Notes: generated by a model not told the origin, from the letters alone. Counted from the first letter of the stretch, positions 6,886 through 15,995 are shown. The stretch: 43,083 nucleotides of DNA from Ignavibacteria bacterium RIFOXYB12_FULL_35_14 (GCA_001803045.1 MHAR01000011.1:1-43083), one strand, 5' to 3'. Made by a program: numbers and translations.

Positions 6886-9474
6886 TTATCGGAGAAGAAT
6901 CATTTTCTTCGTTTCCACAAAACTCCCAGCTTTCAATTGATAGAAATAGATTCCTGATGCTAGATGCTGGATACTGGATGAAGTTTCAAATTCCACTTCA
7001 TATCTTCCCGCTGGCTTTTCTTCGTTCACTAAAGTTGCAACTTCATTGCCAAGAATATCATACACCTTCAATGTTTGCCAACTGCTCACTGGCAACTGCC
7101 AATTTATTTTAGTACTTGGGTTGAATGGGTTTGGATAGTTCTGCTCTAGCTTAAATGCGATAGGAATTTCTGGCCGATCTTCTACTCCAACCAATGTGGA
7201 TACTATCATTTGAATTGGCACTATCACTGAAGGAGAAAACGGATCGCTGTTATTTATAATTATTGAAGCATAATAATCACCCGTATCAACTTCTGTGGCA
7301 TCAAAAAGAAGTTCAATATCAATTGATGTATTTGGTAAGCATACACCAGAATCCACGTTTATAAAAAACCACCCTGGTTTCATCGGCGTTAGTGAATTTA
7401 CCCAATTCACACCATTGTGAAGAGAACCATGATTAGCATTTATGGTTTTATCAAACGAATTACTACCTATTCCTTCGTCAAAGCACCAGTAACCTAATAA
7501 GCCCGTTTTTGTTCCTGTTAGTTGCTCATTCATAAATGTTTGAATCTCGTCCTGAGTGCGTGCCACATTCCAAATTCTTACTTCATCTAACTGACCTTTA
7601 AAGTAGGGATAATAATCAAAATCATACGTCCCCATTCGAAATGGTTGACCAGTATCTCTATCCATTAAAATTATGTTAGTATTTTCAGTAGCGATTAAAA
7701 CTCCATTAGTATATATTTTAAGTGAGTGAGTATTTCCATCGAATACCGTTGCAATATGAGTCCAAATTTGAGTTTGAATGGGATTACTCAGAACATTAGC
7801 ACGAATGGTTTCGCCTGAAACTCCAGAGATTCCAACTTCAAAAATTCCTGATGGATGTATATTAATACAGTACTCGTCATCTTCAGTCCATCCAACGCCC
7901 CATTTACCTAAAACTTCCTGTGTGGTGTTTGGATACTCTTCAACTTTTATCCAAAATTCCAAAGTAAACTCCGAACCCATTGCGCTTAATTCTGGATTAT
8001 CTGGTACTTCTACGTAGTCATTAATGCCATCAAATTGAAGTGCATAGTTCGTTGAGCTAAATCCACCACGTATATCAAAGTAAAGATTGCTTGGGCCTTG
8101 ATTATTTATAGTAAGAGTTTTTGTTATTGTTGAACCGGGCAAGACGCCAACAACAATTGAATCAGGATTGACAACTATAATTGCCGGTGGCGGAAGAATG
8201 TTAAAGCAATCCACTTTAGTAACAATTCCATCGATGGAACATTCTACATTTACATTCCATGGACCTAAGGGTGCTAATGCTGGAATTTGAAAATAGGCAT
8301 TTAATATTGTGTTACTATTTACAATAAAGCTATCTGCTACGATTGTTTCCTGAGCTTTCGATAACCAGACTTGCTGTGTACCTGAACCTTCCAGGAAGTG
8401 AGTGTTAACTCCCTTGATCTTAACATTTGATGGATATGTTTGATATCCTATATCAGGTGTAATGGAAGCAAGAAGTGTATCTTGGGTAGCTTCGAGCAGT
8501 GTTGAAATCGTGCCCATCGAGAGCTTGCTCAATTTATGAAAATAAGGAAGGTTGAATTTATCTATCCGATCTTCAATACCGTGATAACAAGGATTTAAAT
8601 CACCTCCATAATAAGCTTCAATCAGTAAAACTGCACCAAAGCCATAATTCCAGAAAGATGAATGATCACTTTGCCAGGTTCCGGGATTATATATAATAGG
8701 ATTCAGTTGTAATTCGTACAACCAATTCACAATTACCATCAGGTTGGCGATATCGTTTGAGTTGGCTGTATTCTGTGTATGAATGTCAAGAAGATTATCA
8801 TTGTTTCCATCCCAGGCAAGCATATCCATATTCAATACACCTTGAATCTGATCATGCTTCGATGCCGCCTGCGACGCATAATAGTTACTTCCAACTAAAC
8901 CTATTTCCTCTTCATCCCATAAAGCATAAATAAGTGTGTACTTAAAATCATATTTCGACAGAATCCTAGCAGCTTCTATGACTGCAGCTGCACCGCTAGC
9001 ATTATCATCGGCACAATAGACATCCACGGCATCATAATGTGCACAAATGATAAATTGTTTTTCAGGATACAGATAACCTTGCTGTACAGCATATATATTC
9101 CTTCCGGTATTACTATAAGTTTGATCCTCAACATTGAGATTATATGACCCTAATTTTTGAATAAGATAATCAGCCGCTAGATCACTTCCGCTGCTTCCAC
9201 GATTCTGTAGTAATACTTTGGTACTACCAATCCAGACAGAATCTTCTCCCGTGAGAATACGGACATAAGAAATTAGGGAATCCAGGTTCGTTTGATTGAT
9301 GATATCTGCTACAATCGGATCATAGCCAACAGTGTTTTCAGGAATTGTCCCTGGAGTAGAATGCCAAATTTTTGCAACATCAACTTTCTCCAACAGACGG
9401 GGATACTTATCCTGTCCCATTATTATTGAGGAAAGGATTATAAACATTCCTAAAAAAAGAATATTTTTTTTCAT
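6886..9474 (-). CDS. Secreted M28 family zinc peptidase with LamG-like and type IX sorting domains
   Basis: An 862-residue exported aminopeptidase-like enzyme. A signal peptide (about residues 1-20) is followed by the M28 domain at about 85-340. Two-zinc ligands are visible: H146 and D148 in AHYDAV, D157 in CADDNASG, E189/E190 in WDEEEIG, D217 in NMDMLAWD, and a later His in SDHSSFW. A linker Ig-like region follows. A concanavalin/LamG-like domain (YALQFDGINDYVEVPD…LDEVRIWNVARTQDEI) spans about 480-660, and the sorting domain is C-terminal. ATG is preceded by AGGAGGAG. Likely a secreted or surface peptidase that feeds amino acid uptake. The sorting domain contains an in-frame repeat at 6955-6981. 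Confidence 0.93.
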   Translation of the reverse strand: MKKNILFLGMFIILSSIIMGQDKYPRLLEKVDVAKIWHSTPGTIPENTVGYDPIVADIINQTNLDSLISYVRILTGEDSVWIGSTKVLLQNRGSSGSDLAADYLIQKLGSYNLNVEDQTYSNTGRNIYAVQQGYLYPEKQFIICAHYDAVDVYCADDNASGAAAVIEAARILSKYDFKYTLIYALWDEEEIGLVGSNYYASQAASKHDQIQGVLNMDMLAWDGNNDNLLDIHTQNTANSNDIANLMVIVNWLYELQLNPIIYNPGTWQSDHSSFWNYGFGAVLLIEAYYGGDLNPCYHGIEDRIDKFNLPYFHKLSKLSMGTISTLLEATQDTLLASITPDIGYQTYPSNVKIKGVNTHFLEGSGTQQVWLSKAQETIVADSFIVNSNTILNAYFQIPALAPLGPWNVNVECSIDGIVTKVDCFNILPPPAIIVVNPDSIVVGVLPGSTITKTLTINNQGPSNLYFDIRGGFSSTNYALQFDGINDYVEVPDNPELSAMGSEFTLEFWIKVEEYPNTTQEVLGKWGVGWTEDDEYCINIHPSGIFEVGISGVSGETIRANVLSNPIQTQIWTHIATVFDGNTHSLKIYTNGVLIATENTNIILMDRDTGQPFRMGTYDFDYYPYFKGQLDEVRIWNVARTQDEIQTFMNEQLTGTKTGLLGYWCFDEGIGSNSFDKTINANHGSLHNGVNWVNSLTPMKPGWFFINVDSGVCLPNTSIDIELLFDATEVDTGDYYASIIINNSDPFSPSVIVPIQMIVSTLVGVEDRPEIPIAFKLEQNYPNPFNPSTKINWQLPVSSWQTLKVYDILGNEVATLVNEEKPAGRYEVEFETSSSIQHLASGIYFYQLKAGSFVETKKMILLR
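6955..6981. repeat. GATGCTGGATACTGGATG-type repeat within the M28 sorting domain
   Basis: A short degenerate tandem (gatgc-tagatgctgg-atactggatg) encodes the SSSIQHLA stretch (residues about 832-840) between YEVEF and ASGIYFYQL, where sister domains are shorter. It has the look of a dispersed low-complexity repeat that has become coding. Confidence 0.55.
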
Positions 9475-9534
9475 AACTCCTCCTATTAAAATTATTAATG
9501 ATAATTAATTAACAGTATTTTCCGTCGCTTACAC

Positions 9535-9738
9535 TAACCTCCGAGGTTTCATTTCGTAAGAGGTTCACAAACCTCGGAGGTTTCGCCGAACGCACTATTT
9601 TTTTTACTAGTCCCGCCATTCATGGCGGGTTAAAATGAAAACCAAAACACCTGGGCTTTAGCCCAAAATATTTTTGGCTGAAGCCAATTCATTTTTTTCT
9701 TTTTATTCCCCCGACCTGAAGGTCGCGGCTATTAAAAA
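9535..9738. repeat. Composite intergenic block A: four different hairpins in fixed order
   Basis: In order on the plus strand: AACCTCGGAGGTTT; CCCGCCATTCATGGCGGG; GGGCTTTAGCCC followed by GGCTGAAGCC; and CCGACCTGAAGGTCGCGG. These are separated by AT-rich spacers and end in GGCTATTAAAAATT immediately before the M14 gene's stop. Block B at 12050-12248 has the same order, spacing and much of the spacer sequence. The block lies in the 264-bp gap between the M14 gene and the downstream M28 gene. Confidence 0.85.
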
Positions 9739-12006
9739 TTATCGCAGCAATATCATCTTCTTCGTACTAACAAACTCTCCAGCTTTCAATTGATAGAAAT
9801 ATATGCCGGAGGCATATCCGCCTCTGGTGGAAACTCCACTTGTAAGATTCTCTGCATTAAATTCAACTTCATACCTTCCAGCTTCTTTCTCTTCATCAAC
9901 AAGTGTTGCGATTTCATTTCCAAGCACACCATAAACTTTGAGTGTAACATACATGTCACTCTGAGCTTGTCGAAGAGTGACCGAAGGTATGTTGTATGTT
10001 ATTTTCGTTGTTGGATTAAATGGGTTAGGATAGTTCTGCTCTAGCTTAAATGTTAACGGTTGCTGTAATGCTTCTTCTACTCCGGTTACTATTACTTGCG
10101 TTGAATCTTCCCAGTATGTCCAGCCATCAACTTTTATTTCTGCCCTTAAGTTGAAATAACCAGGAAATAATGAGTCAATCACTTTTACTGCAAGCCATGT
10201 GGAAATTCCAACTGTTGAATTAGTAGAAATATTCGGAAGCGATAAATCACTTTGGCCTATTGATGCTATCCATGGATCATTGCAGATGAATCTAAGTTTA
10301 GCATTTGTTATTGTTGTAACATTACTCCAATTGTGTACGTATGGTCGTAGATAGTGGTTTGATAATAAACCCTTTCTATATGAAATACTATCCAACACAA
10401 CCGGACCTGCTGTTGTAAATTTTAAGTTGTTATAAATTAACTTCGAAGGAATATCAATTCCATTTTGCTGCAATAGTATTTTGTAAAACTCTTCATTTGC
10501 TGAATTCAAGAATAAGGAACCAATAAAAGAAGAATCATTTTGATTTAGTTGAAACTCACTAATCAGACTATCATTTAAGTTGAGAACTTTAGCGATAACA
10601 TAACTTGAATGATTATCAGGATTAGTTTCGATTGCAAATATTTTAACTGTATCGAGAAGTGGACGACAATAACTTGGATTTATTGATGCATTAGAAATGT
10701 AAGGTGGGTTTTCAATTATCCCTGGCGCCCAAGCGTAAACTAAATTTGGATAAAGATTTTCTTCACAATTTAAAAGTATTCGTTCTAGACTTGGCCAATT
10801 GGTGCCATTTTTTTCTCCAATTTCTGGTATAATTCCAAAAATTTTATTTTTTTCATTGGTTTCGCCATACATCCAATCCGCAACGTCTCCATTATTGCGC
10901 CCAATACCCGCTCCATTAGAATAGTTGTTGAGAGCAATTACAAGTCTTATTAATTGATTATAAATAGTTGAGTCAGAGGTTTGCTCCAGATTATAACCCC
11001 AAGGTGGAAATACAACTCTCCAATAAGCCATTCCTGATGTAGTATGATAATTTACACCAATTAAAAAATTGTGGTTAATACAGTAATCTCGAACTACTTG
11101 TGTTTCCGGTTCTGAAAAAGGTCCAGTGCCACGATAAAAGTTGCTGGTTGTGACTGGACTTGATCCAATGTCATCATACCCCCATTGATATCCAAAATTA
11201 GAGTTGAGATTAACACCAATACTTCCATCCCCATTATCTCGTCTGTTTTTATACCACATTCCACCACCATTAGGACTGATTGTTTCATTATATATATATC
11301 CATCTGGATTAATCACCGGCATAAAATATAGTTCTCTATTATCCACTAAATATGTTACTTCAGGCAATACTCCATAGTTTTCCAGTAAATAATACATAAA
11401 GTACATTATGGCCATCATACCACCTGGCTCACGAGCATGAGTTAAAGCGTTATAAAAAACTTGCGGTTCATTTTCATTCACATCCGGATTATCTGAAATC
11501 TTTACTGCCCAAATAGTTCTTCCTTCTATTGAAGAACCAGTAGAATCTTTCACCGTTATTAAATTTGGGTATAGCAATCGCATAGTGTCTAGTTGTGCAA
11601 CTACTTCATTAAAAGTATAAAATCCACCCATACTTCCGAATCCAAATCCCAAACCTTTACAAGGTTTATTTAGTTTGATCTTTTCCCGGGAATCCTTCGT
11701 TCGCTCAAGATAGTCTTTGGTTACATCATCTATAATTATTTCATAAAGGTAGCCTGACTTTCTCAGCTTTTCTATTTGAAAACTGTCAAGTATGGCATCA
11801 AAATAATTATCGTGTAATTTGATGTGCTCAAATCCAAGACCTTGTTTCCTTAATTCGAATACATCCGATTGGTCATTGATAAAAATTCTCACCTTACTGA
11901 CTTTATAGTAATCAGGTTTCTTTGTGCTATCTTTTTGTGCCATCAAATTAAGACTTGTGAAAAGAAGTAAACCGATCGAAAGGGATAAAACTAGTTTTGT
12001 TTTCAT
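9739..12006 (-). CDS. Secreted M14 family zinc carboxypeptidase with type IX sorting domain
   Basis: A 755-residue exported metallocarboxypeptidase. A signal peptide (MKTKLVLSLSIGLLLFTSLNLMAQ) is followed by a propeptide-like region. The M14 domain (about 125-440) has zinc ligands H189 and E192 in HAREPGG, then NPDGY, GVNLNSNFGYQWG, the third ligand His in YHTTSG, and the catalytic Glu in EIGEKNG near 393. β-rich domains and a sorting domain (FKLEQNYPNPFNPTTKI) end the protein. AAGGAAGTGTT precedes ATG. It probably cleaves C-terminal residues from extracellular peptides alongside the M28 enzyme. Two repeat-derived insertions (9817-9831, 9955-9981) lie in the sorting domain. Confidence 0.94.
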   Translation of the reverse strand: MKTKLVLSLSIGLLLFTSLNLMAQKDSTKKPDYYKVSKVRIFINDQSDVFELRKQGLGFEHIKLHDNYFDAILDSFQIEKLRKSGYLYEIIIDDVTKDYLERTKDSREKIKLNKPCKGLGFGFGSMGGFYTFNEVVAQLDTMRLLYPNLITVKDSTGSSIEGRTIWAVKISDNPDVNENEPQVFYNALTHAREPGGMMAIMYFMYYLLENYGVLPEVTYLVDNRELYFMPVINPDGYIYNETISPNGGGMWYKNRRDNGDGSIGVNLNSNFGYQWGYDDIGSSPVTTSNFYRGTGPFSEPETQVVRDYCINHNFLIGVNYHTTSGMAYWRVVFPPWGYNLEQTSDSTIYNQLIRLVIALNNYSNGAGIGRNNGDVADWMYGETNEKNKIFGIIPEIGEKNGTNWPSLERILLNCEENLYPNLVYAWAPGIIENPPYISNASINPSYCRPLLDTVKIFAIETNPDNHSSYVIAKVLNLNDSLISEFQLNQNDSSFIGSLFLNSANEEFYKILLQQNGIDIPSKLIYNNLKFTTAGPVVLDSISYRKGLLSNHYLRPYVHNWSNVTTITNAKLRFICNDPWIASIGQSDLSLPNISTNSTVGISTWLAVKVIDSLFPGYFNLRAEIKVDGWTYWEDSTQVIVTGVEEALQQPLTFKLEQNYPNPFNPTTKITYNIPSVTLRQAQSDMYVTLKVYGVLGNEIATLVDEEKEAGRYEVEFNAENLTSGVSTRGGYASGIYFYQLKAGEFVSTKKMILLR
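9817..9831. repeat. Diverged copy of the TCCGCC…GGCGGA palindrome in the M14 sorting domain
   Basis: TCCGCCTCTGGTGGA encodes part of the VSTRGGYASG stretch that lengthens the sorting domain just before SGIYFYQL. It is the same location and sequence family as 1457-1471 in the CotH gene. Confidence 0.6.
9955..9981. repeat. 27-bp GTCACTCT…AGAGTGAC palindrome coding within the M14 sorting domain
   Basis: Arms GTCACTCT and AGAGTGAC are perfect 8-bp inverted repeats around GAGCTTGTCGA. The palindrome encodes VTLRQAQSD (residues about 676-684), placed between ITYNIPS and the LKVYGVLGNE strand. Similar CTGAGC-TTGTCGAAG palindromes are common intergenic repeats in this type of genome (general knowledge). 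Confidence 0.75.
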
Positions 12007-12049
12007 AACACTTCCTTTTTATAAATGATTAAATTTTTATGCTTCACGC

Positions 12050-12248
12050 CCACCTCCAAGGTTACCTATCGCCAGGGTTTGCAAACCTCGGAGGTTTCGC
12101 TGAACTCCCTATTTTTTTTCTAGCCCCGCCATTCATGGCGGGGTTTAATAAAAACCAAATAAATGGGCTTTAGCCCAAAATATTTTTGGCTGAAGCCAAT
12201 TATACCTTTCATATTTTTCCCTGACCTAAAGGTCGGGGCTATTAAAAA
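12050..12248. repeat. Composite intergenic block B: four different hairpins in fixed order
   Basis: AAACCTCGGAGGTTT, CCCCGCCATTCATGGCGGGG, GGGCTTTAGCCC with GGCTGAAGCC, and CTGACCTAAAGGTCGGGG, ending GGCTATTAAAAATTAACG at the 3' end of the YCF48-like gene. It matches block A (9535-9738) across its full length with scattered differences. Many changes keep hairpin pairing; for example, CCCGCC…GGCGGG has become CCCCGCC…GGCGGGG. Confidence 0.85.
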
Positions 12249-13898
12249 TTAACGAAGCAAAATCATCTTCCTCGTATCTATGAAACTTCCTGCTTTCAAT
12301 TGATAGAAGTACACCCCACTCGAAAGTTTTTCTGCGTTCCATTCAACCTCATAATTTCCCGCGTCTTTCTCTTCATTTACTAATGTTGCCATCTCATTCC
12401 CAAGTACGTCATAAACTTTTAAAGTTACGTTTGACATTTCACTTTTCACGTTTGACGGAATACTGTAATGTATCCTAGTTGTTGGATTAAATGGGTTAGG
12501 ATAGTTCTGCTCAAGTTTGTAAGTGGTGAGTGGACTCCAATTTACTTCTACAGTCTGTGAGTACTCATACTTTCCACCGTAGTCTATCTGTTTGAGGCGG
12601 TAAAAATATTTTCCAGCATTCATTAGTTTATCAACATAAGTATAATTATTCGGAGAAGTAGCTGTACCGTGTCCTTTCACTGAACCAACTGTTACAAAAT
12701 CATTTGAACCAAATTTTCTCTGAACTTCAAATCCTTGGTTGTTAAGCTCCGTTACAGTTGACCAGCTAAGTGTTACATCTTTACCATTCGCCGATGCTGT
12801 GAATGAAGTTAGCTCTACTGGAACAACTCCTCCATTGGTTGTGTGAAGGATAATGCCATTCGCACCGACAGCCCAACCAGTCAAAAAATCAATAAAATTG
12901 ACAGCGAATAAAGGTAAAGTATCCTGACAGACTTGTTCTGTCCAAGTTAATCCTCCATCGATTGTTTTGAAAATTATAAGTCGATTACCATATACTCGAG
13001 ACTCGTCCCATCCCCCAACAACATAACCTGTCGTGGGGTTTACAAAATGAACGTCATAACAATTTAATAAACCACCTATCATACTACTATCATAGAATAA
13101 TTGATTTTCCCAGATTGAGCCCCCATTCGTTGTGATGAAAAAATGATTACCACCGACAGCCCAACCATTATTTATATCAATAAAATGTACATCATTTAAT
13201 ACAATTTCTGGATTTTGAATTTGCGGTGCCCAATTAACTCCTCCATTAGTTGTTTTCATGATTGTACCGTGGTTCCCTACTGCCCATCCTATTTGTTGGT
13301 CGGAAAATTGGACTGCATTTAAGATACCATTCTTTCCTGTAGTATCTATCCATTCAGTTTGAGACGTCCAACTTATTCCACTATTTGTTGTTCTCAAAAA
13401 AGCTCTATAAAAATGAGGTTTTTCTTCACCGTCTGTGCCTCCCCCAACAGCCCATCCATTATTTTCATTTATGAAATGCACGGATGATAATTGGCCGAGT
13501 GGACCAATAGAATCATTGAATTGTAGTTGCCATGTCACGCCACCATTGGTAGTTGCCAGAATAATCTGCTTGCGATCATAAGTTGAATACCAATCATCAC
13601 CTCCTACTACCCAGCCAGTGCTGGAATTGACAAAGGTTACATCATTTAAGGGAAACACTGAACCACTTGATTGTGTTATCCAATTTGTCCCACCATCAGT
13701 TGTCTTGATAATTATTTCACTATCACCCACAGCAAAACCATTATTGGAATCTGTGAAAGTTACCGCATAGAGATTTTTTATTGTACCGCTGTTTTGCTCA
13801 TACCACTGCGCAAAACACATTTGCGTTATCAGCAAAAAGAAAAACAAAGTTTGTAATAAGGTTTTTCCCGCTTTGCGGGATTTCGTAAGACTCAACAT
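12249..13898 (-). CDS. Exported YCF48-like β-propeller protein with type IX sorting domain
   Basis: About 549 residues from the chosen start at ATG 13898, which has AAAGGAG 7 bases upstream. An earlier in-frame start 60 bases up lacks a site and would put charged sequence ahead of the signal peptide (KAGKTLLQTLFFFLLITQMCFAQ). The body is a run of YCF48/BNR-type blades with repeated TTNGGxxW and GWAVG motifs (for example TTDGGTNW, GWAVGNHG). A fibronectin-like domain (VELTSFTASANGKDVTLSW) and the sorting domain follow. YCF48 relatives assist photosystem II in phototrophs. Secreted versions in this lineage have no assigned function and are probably surface binding proteins. Confidence 0.88.
   Translation of the reverse strand: MLSLTKSRKAGKTLLQTLFFFLLITQMCFAQWYEQNSGTIKNLYAVTFTDSNNGFAVGDSEIIIKTTDGGTNWITQSSGSVFPLNDVTFVNSSTGWVVGGDDWYSTYDRKQIILATTNGGVTWQLQFNDSIGPLGQLSSVHFINENNGWAVGGGTDGEEKPHFYRAFLRTTNSGISWTSQTEWIDTTGKNGILNAVQFSDQQIGWAVGNHGTIMKTTNGGVNWAPQIQNPEIVLNDVHFIDINNGWAVGGNHFFITTNGGSIWENQLFYDSSMIGGLLNCYDVHFVNPTTGYVVGGWDESRVYGNRLIIFKTIDGGLTWTEQVCQDTLPLFAVNFIDFLTGWAVGANGIILHTTNGGVVPVELTSFTASANGKDVTLSWSTVTELNNQGFEVQRKFGSNDFVTVGSVKGHGTATSPNNYTYVDKLMNAGKYFYRLKQIDYGGKYEYSQTVEVNWSPLTTYKLEQNYPNPFNPTTRIHYSIPSNVKSEMSNVTLKVYDVLGNEMATLVNEEKDAGNYEVEWNAEKLSSGVYFYQLKAGSFIDTRKMILLR
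12428..12457. repeat. ACGTTTGAC direct repeat within the YCF48 sorting domain
   Basis: ACGTTTGAC occurs twice, separated by ATTTCACTTTTC, and encodes the extra VKSEMSNV between HYSIPSN and TLKVYDVLGNE. A similar TTTCACATTTGACGTTTGAC lies in the intergenic DNA at 20748-20767. Confidence 0.6.
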
Positions 13899-13943
13899 AT
13901 CATTTCTCCTTTTATAAATTATTTTACCGAACCCCTCCTTCAT

Positions 13944-13966
13944 CCTCCCCTTTAGCAAAGGGGAGG
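13944..13966. repeat. CCTCCCCTTT…AAAGGGGAGG palindrome
   Basis: A 23-bp perfect palindrome (10-bp arms, loop AGC) upstream of the YCF48-like gene. It is followed by a second small palindrome TCCCG…CGGGA at about 13979-13997. Together they fill most of the gap to the orphan sorting domain. Confidence 0.75.
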
Positions 13967-14004
13967 AACGAGCGCTTGTCCCGGATTTATTTCGGGATGG
14001 GGTT

Positions 14005-14319
14005 TTATTTAATTAATTGCATTCTTTTTTCAATTGAATAATCTCCGGCTTGAAGTCGGTAAAAGTAATCTCCAATTGCCAACTGCCTACTGCCTATTGC
14101 CGACTGGAATTCGACCTCATACGTGCCGGGCTTCTTCTCTTCATCAACAAGTTTTTCAATTTCATTTCTTTCAGCATCCAATACAGTTAGGTTAACATGA
14201 GTTTTGTATGAAACACAATATTTTATTGTTGTCTTATCTTTAAATGGATTAGGGTAATTTTGGCTAAGGTAAAATTCGAGCGGGGTAACTTCTTCAGCAA
14301 TTGAATTGTTGTTTAGCAT
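14005..14319 (-). pseudogene. Orphan type IX sorting domain (gene remnant)
   Basis: The 104 residues are almost entirely a sorting domain: FYLSQNYPNPFKDKTTIKY, NLTVLDAERNEIEKLVDEE, PGTYEVEF, YFYRLQAGDYSIEKRMQLIK. There is no signal peptide and no cargo domain, so it could not be exported as it stands. I read it as the 3' end of a larger gene whose upstream part was lost or replaced by repeats (14355-14771). The domain contains an insert SAIGSRQLAIGD that derives from a GCCAACTGCCTACTGCC-type repeat (about 14076-14108). An ATG with a weak GGAAAG upstream exists, so a small cytoplasmic protein cannot be excluded. Confidence 0.6.
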
Positions 14320-14827
14320 TTCGTTCTGCTTTCCATTTAATTATTCAAAATTGTCAGTCTGAGCTACCCTCGTCGCATGACGAGGGTAAGTCGAAGACTT
14401 ATTTATTCGGTAACTATCACACTTCGATGGCAATGCCACTCTGTGTGACAGGCTCATTTAACTATGATAAAAGAAAAAATTTTACAATGGTATGGTAAGG
14501 ATTAGGAAGGAATTAATCTACCAATTTTGCGTCAAAAACTATCACTTTTGCGCCGAAGGTTGCGAATTTCGCAAAATTTGAATATGGGTAATATTTTCAA
14601 GAAAAAATCGTGAGACGTCAAAACACACAAAACATATACTGACTATACAGTAATATTTTTTAAGAATTACCCCTGAAAGGGGAAGAGTTCAAAGTTTTAA
14701 AGTTCGGTGAGCTATTATAATCAAACCCGTTTCTTGACGAGGTAAGAACACGAAACTGAGAAACTGGGTTTGTAATGCTGACATTGTGTAAGGCCAGTTA
14801 CCAACTATCATGACTTACACTCACTTC
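14320..14827. other. Gene-free region with several different inverted repeats
   Basis: A 508-bp stretch without a convincing gene. Palindromic units lie at 14355-14399 (TACCCTCGTC-GCAT-GACGAGGGTA inside an AGTCT/AGACT outer pair), 14415-14450 (TCACAC…TGGCAATGCCA…GTGTGA), about 14670-14683 (CCCCTGAAAGGGG) and 14723-14771 (AAACCCGTTTC … GAAACTGGGTTT). Their density suggests decayed or repeat-colonised DNA upstream of the orphan sorting domain. Confidence 0.7.
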
Positions 14828-15958
14828 TCAGACAATCCCCAAAAAGCTGCCGTAGTTTTCTACATTAATAACATCAGAGTTTTTAATTTGATAAGTTCTG
14901 GAAAACGTCAATGGTATTTTTTTCTTATTATTTTTATTCAATGAGAACTCGTAAACGTATAGATCACCTTCTGTTTCCTCGATGTAATCTATTTCCTGCT
15001 GCTGAGAAGTTCTCCAAAAAAATGTTCTGGCGTCAATGTTTAATGCGGAGTTCATTTTTAATTTTTCGGCGATAAGAAAATTTTCCCATAAAGCACCTTT
15101 GTCAGTTCTCGAAGCTAGAGAATTAAAATTAGAGATCAGCGCATTTCGTACACCGGTATCGTAAAAATAAATTTTTCGCATTTTGGTTAACTCTGTTCTG
15201 ATATTCCGGCTAAACGGATGCAGCCGGAATATTACAAATGCCTTTTCAAGAATGTCGAGGTATTTATTGGTGGTGTCTTTATCAATTCCTACAGTTCCAG
15301 CAAGTTCATTGTACGAAACCTCACTGCCAATTTGTGCTGCAAGAGCCATTAAAAGTTTTTCCAATACTTCCAGTTTCCGAATCCCTTCATAGCTTAAAAC
15401 ATCTTTGAATAAATAGCTTCGGGTAATTGATTTAAGCAGATTTTTTTTGTCATCAGGATTAAGAACCACTTCCGGATACATTCCAAATAAAATTCTTTCC
15501 TCCACTAATCTGTTAGCTTCCAACCACCCAAACTCACTACTTAGCTCTCTCATTGAAAAAGGATAAAGGGTGAATTCATATTTTCTGCCTGTTAATGGCT
15601 CATTTATTTCATTTGATAGTTCAAAAGCAGAGGAGCCGGTAGCAATAACCTGGACATCCTTGATTTGATCTGCAAAAAGCTTTAAGGTGATACCGATATT
15701 TTTTACCCGCTGTGCTTCATCAATCAGAACAATTTTTTTTTGCCCAACAATGTTTTTTAACTTAGTGGAGGTTGCATCAGTTAATAATTCTCTCACATCC
15801 GGCTCATCACAATTAAGATAGATTTGCTCATTGACAAATTTATTTCCAATTTCCTTTATCAGCGTGGTTTTGCCGACCTGCCTTGCACCATATATTACTA
15901 CAAGCTTTCCGGTGAAGAGTTTAGCTTCGATGGATTTTTGAATTTCTCTTTTAATCAT
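14828..15958 (-). CDS. AAA-family ATPase with DUF4143 (DNA-binding-like) C-terminal domain
   Basis: About 376 residues from ATG 15958 (MIKREIQKSIEAKLF); a TTG start 24 bases upstream is possible. Walker A is VVIYGARQVGKTTL, Walker B is KIVLIDEAQRV, and a sensor motif VIATGSSAFELSN follows. The middle has a winged-helix-like segment (GSEVSYNELAGTVGIDKDTTNKYLDIL). The C-terminal DUF4143 region, RTFFWRTSQQQEIDYIEE, resembles PD-(D/E)XK nuclease folds. Such genes are very common in Bacteroidota and archaea and are poorly understood; some may be linked to toxin-like or mobile functions. It has its own upstream palindromes (15996-16039), suggesting autoregulation. Confidence 0.88.
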   Translation of the reverse strand: MIKREIQKSIEAKLFTGKLVVIYGARQVGKTTLIKEIGNKFVNEQIYLNCDEPDVRELLTDATSTKLKNIVGQKKIVLIDEAQRVKNIGITLKLFADQIKDVQVIATGSSAFELSNEINEPLTGRKYEFTLYPFSMRELSSEFGWLEANRLVEERILFGMYPEVVLNPDDKKNLLKSITRSYLFKDVLSYEGIRKLEVLEKLLMALAAQIGSEVSYNELAGTVGIDKDTTNKYLDILEKAFVIFRLHPFSRNIRTELTKMRKIYFYDTGVRNALISNFNSLASRTDKGALWENFLIAEKLKMNSALNIDARTFFWRTSQQQEIDYIEETEGDLYVYEFSLNKNNKKKIPLTFSRTYQIKNSDVINVENYGSFLGIV

Positions 15959-15995
15959 AATTTTGCTCTGATTTTGGAACAAACATAAGATTTTT

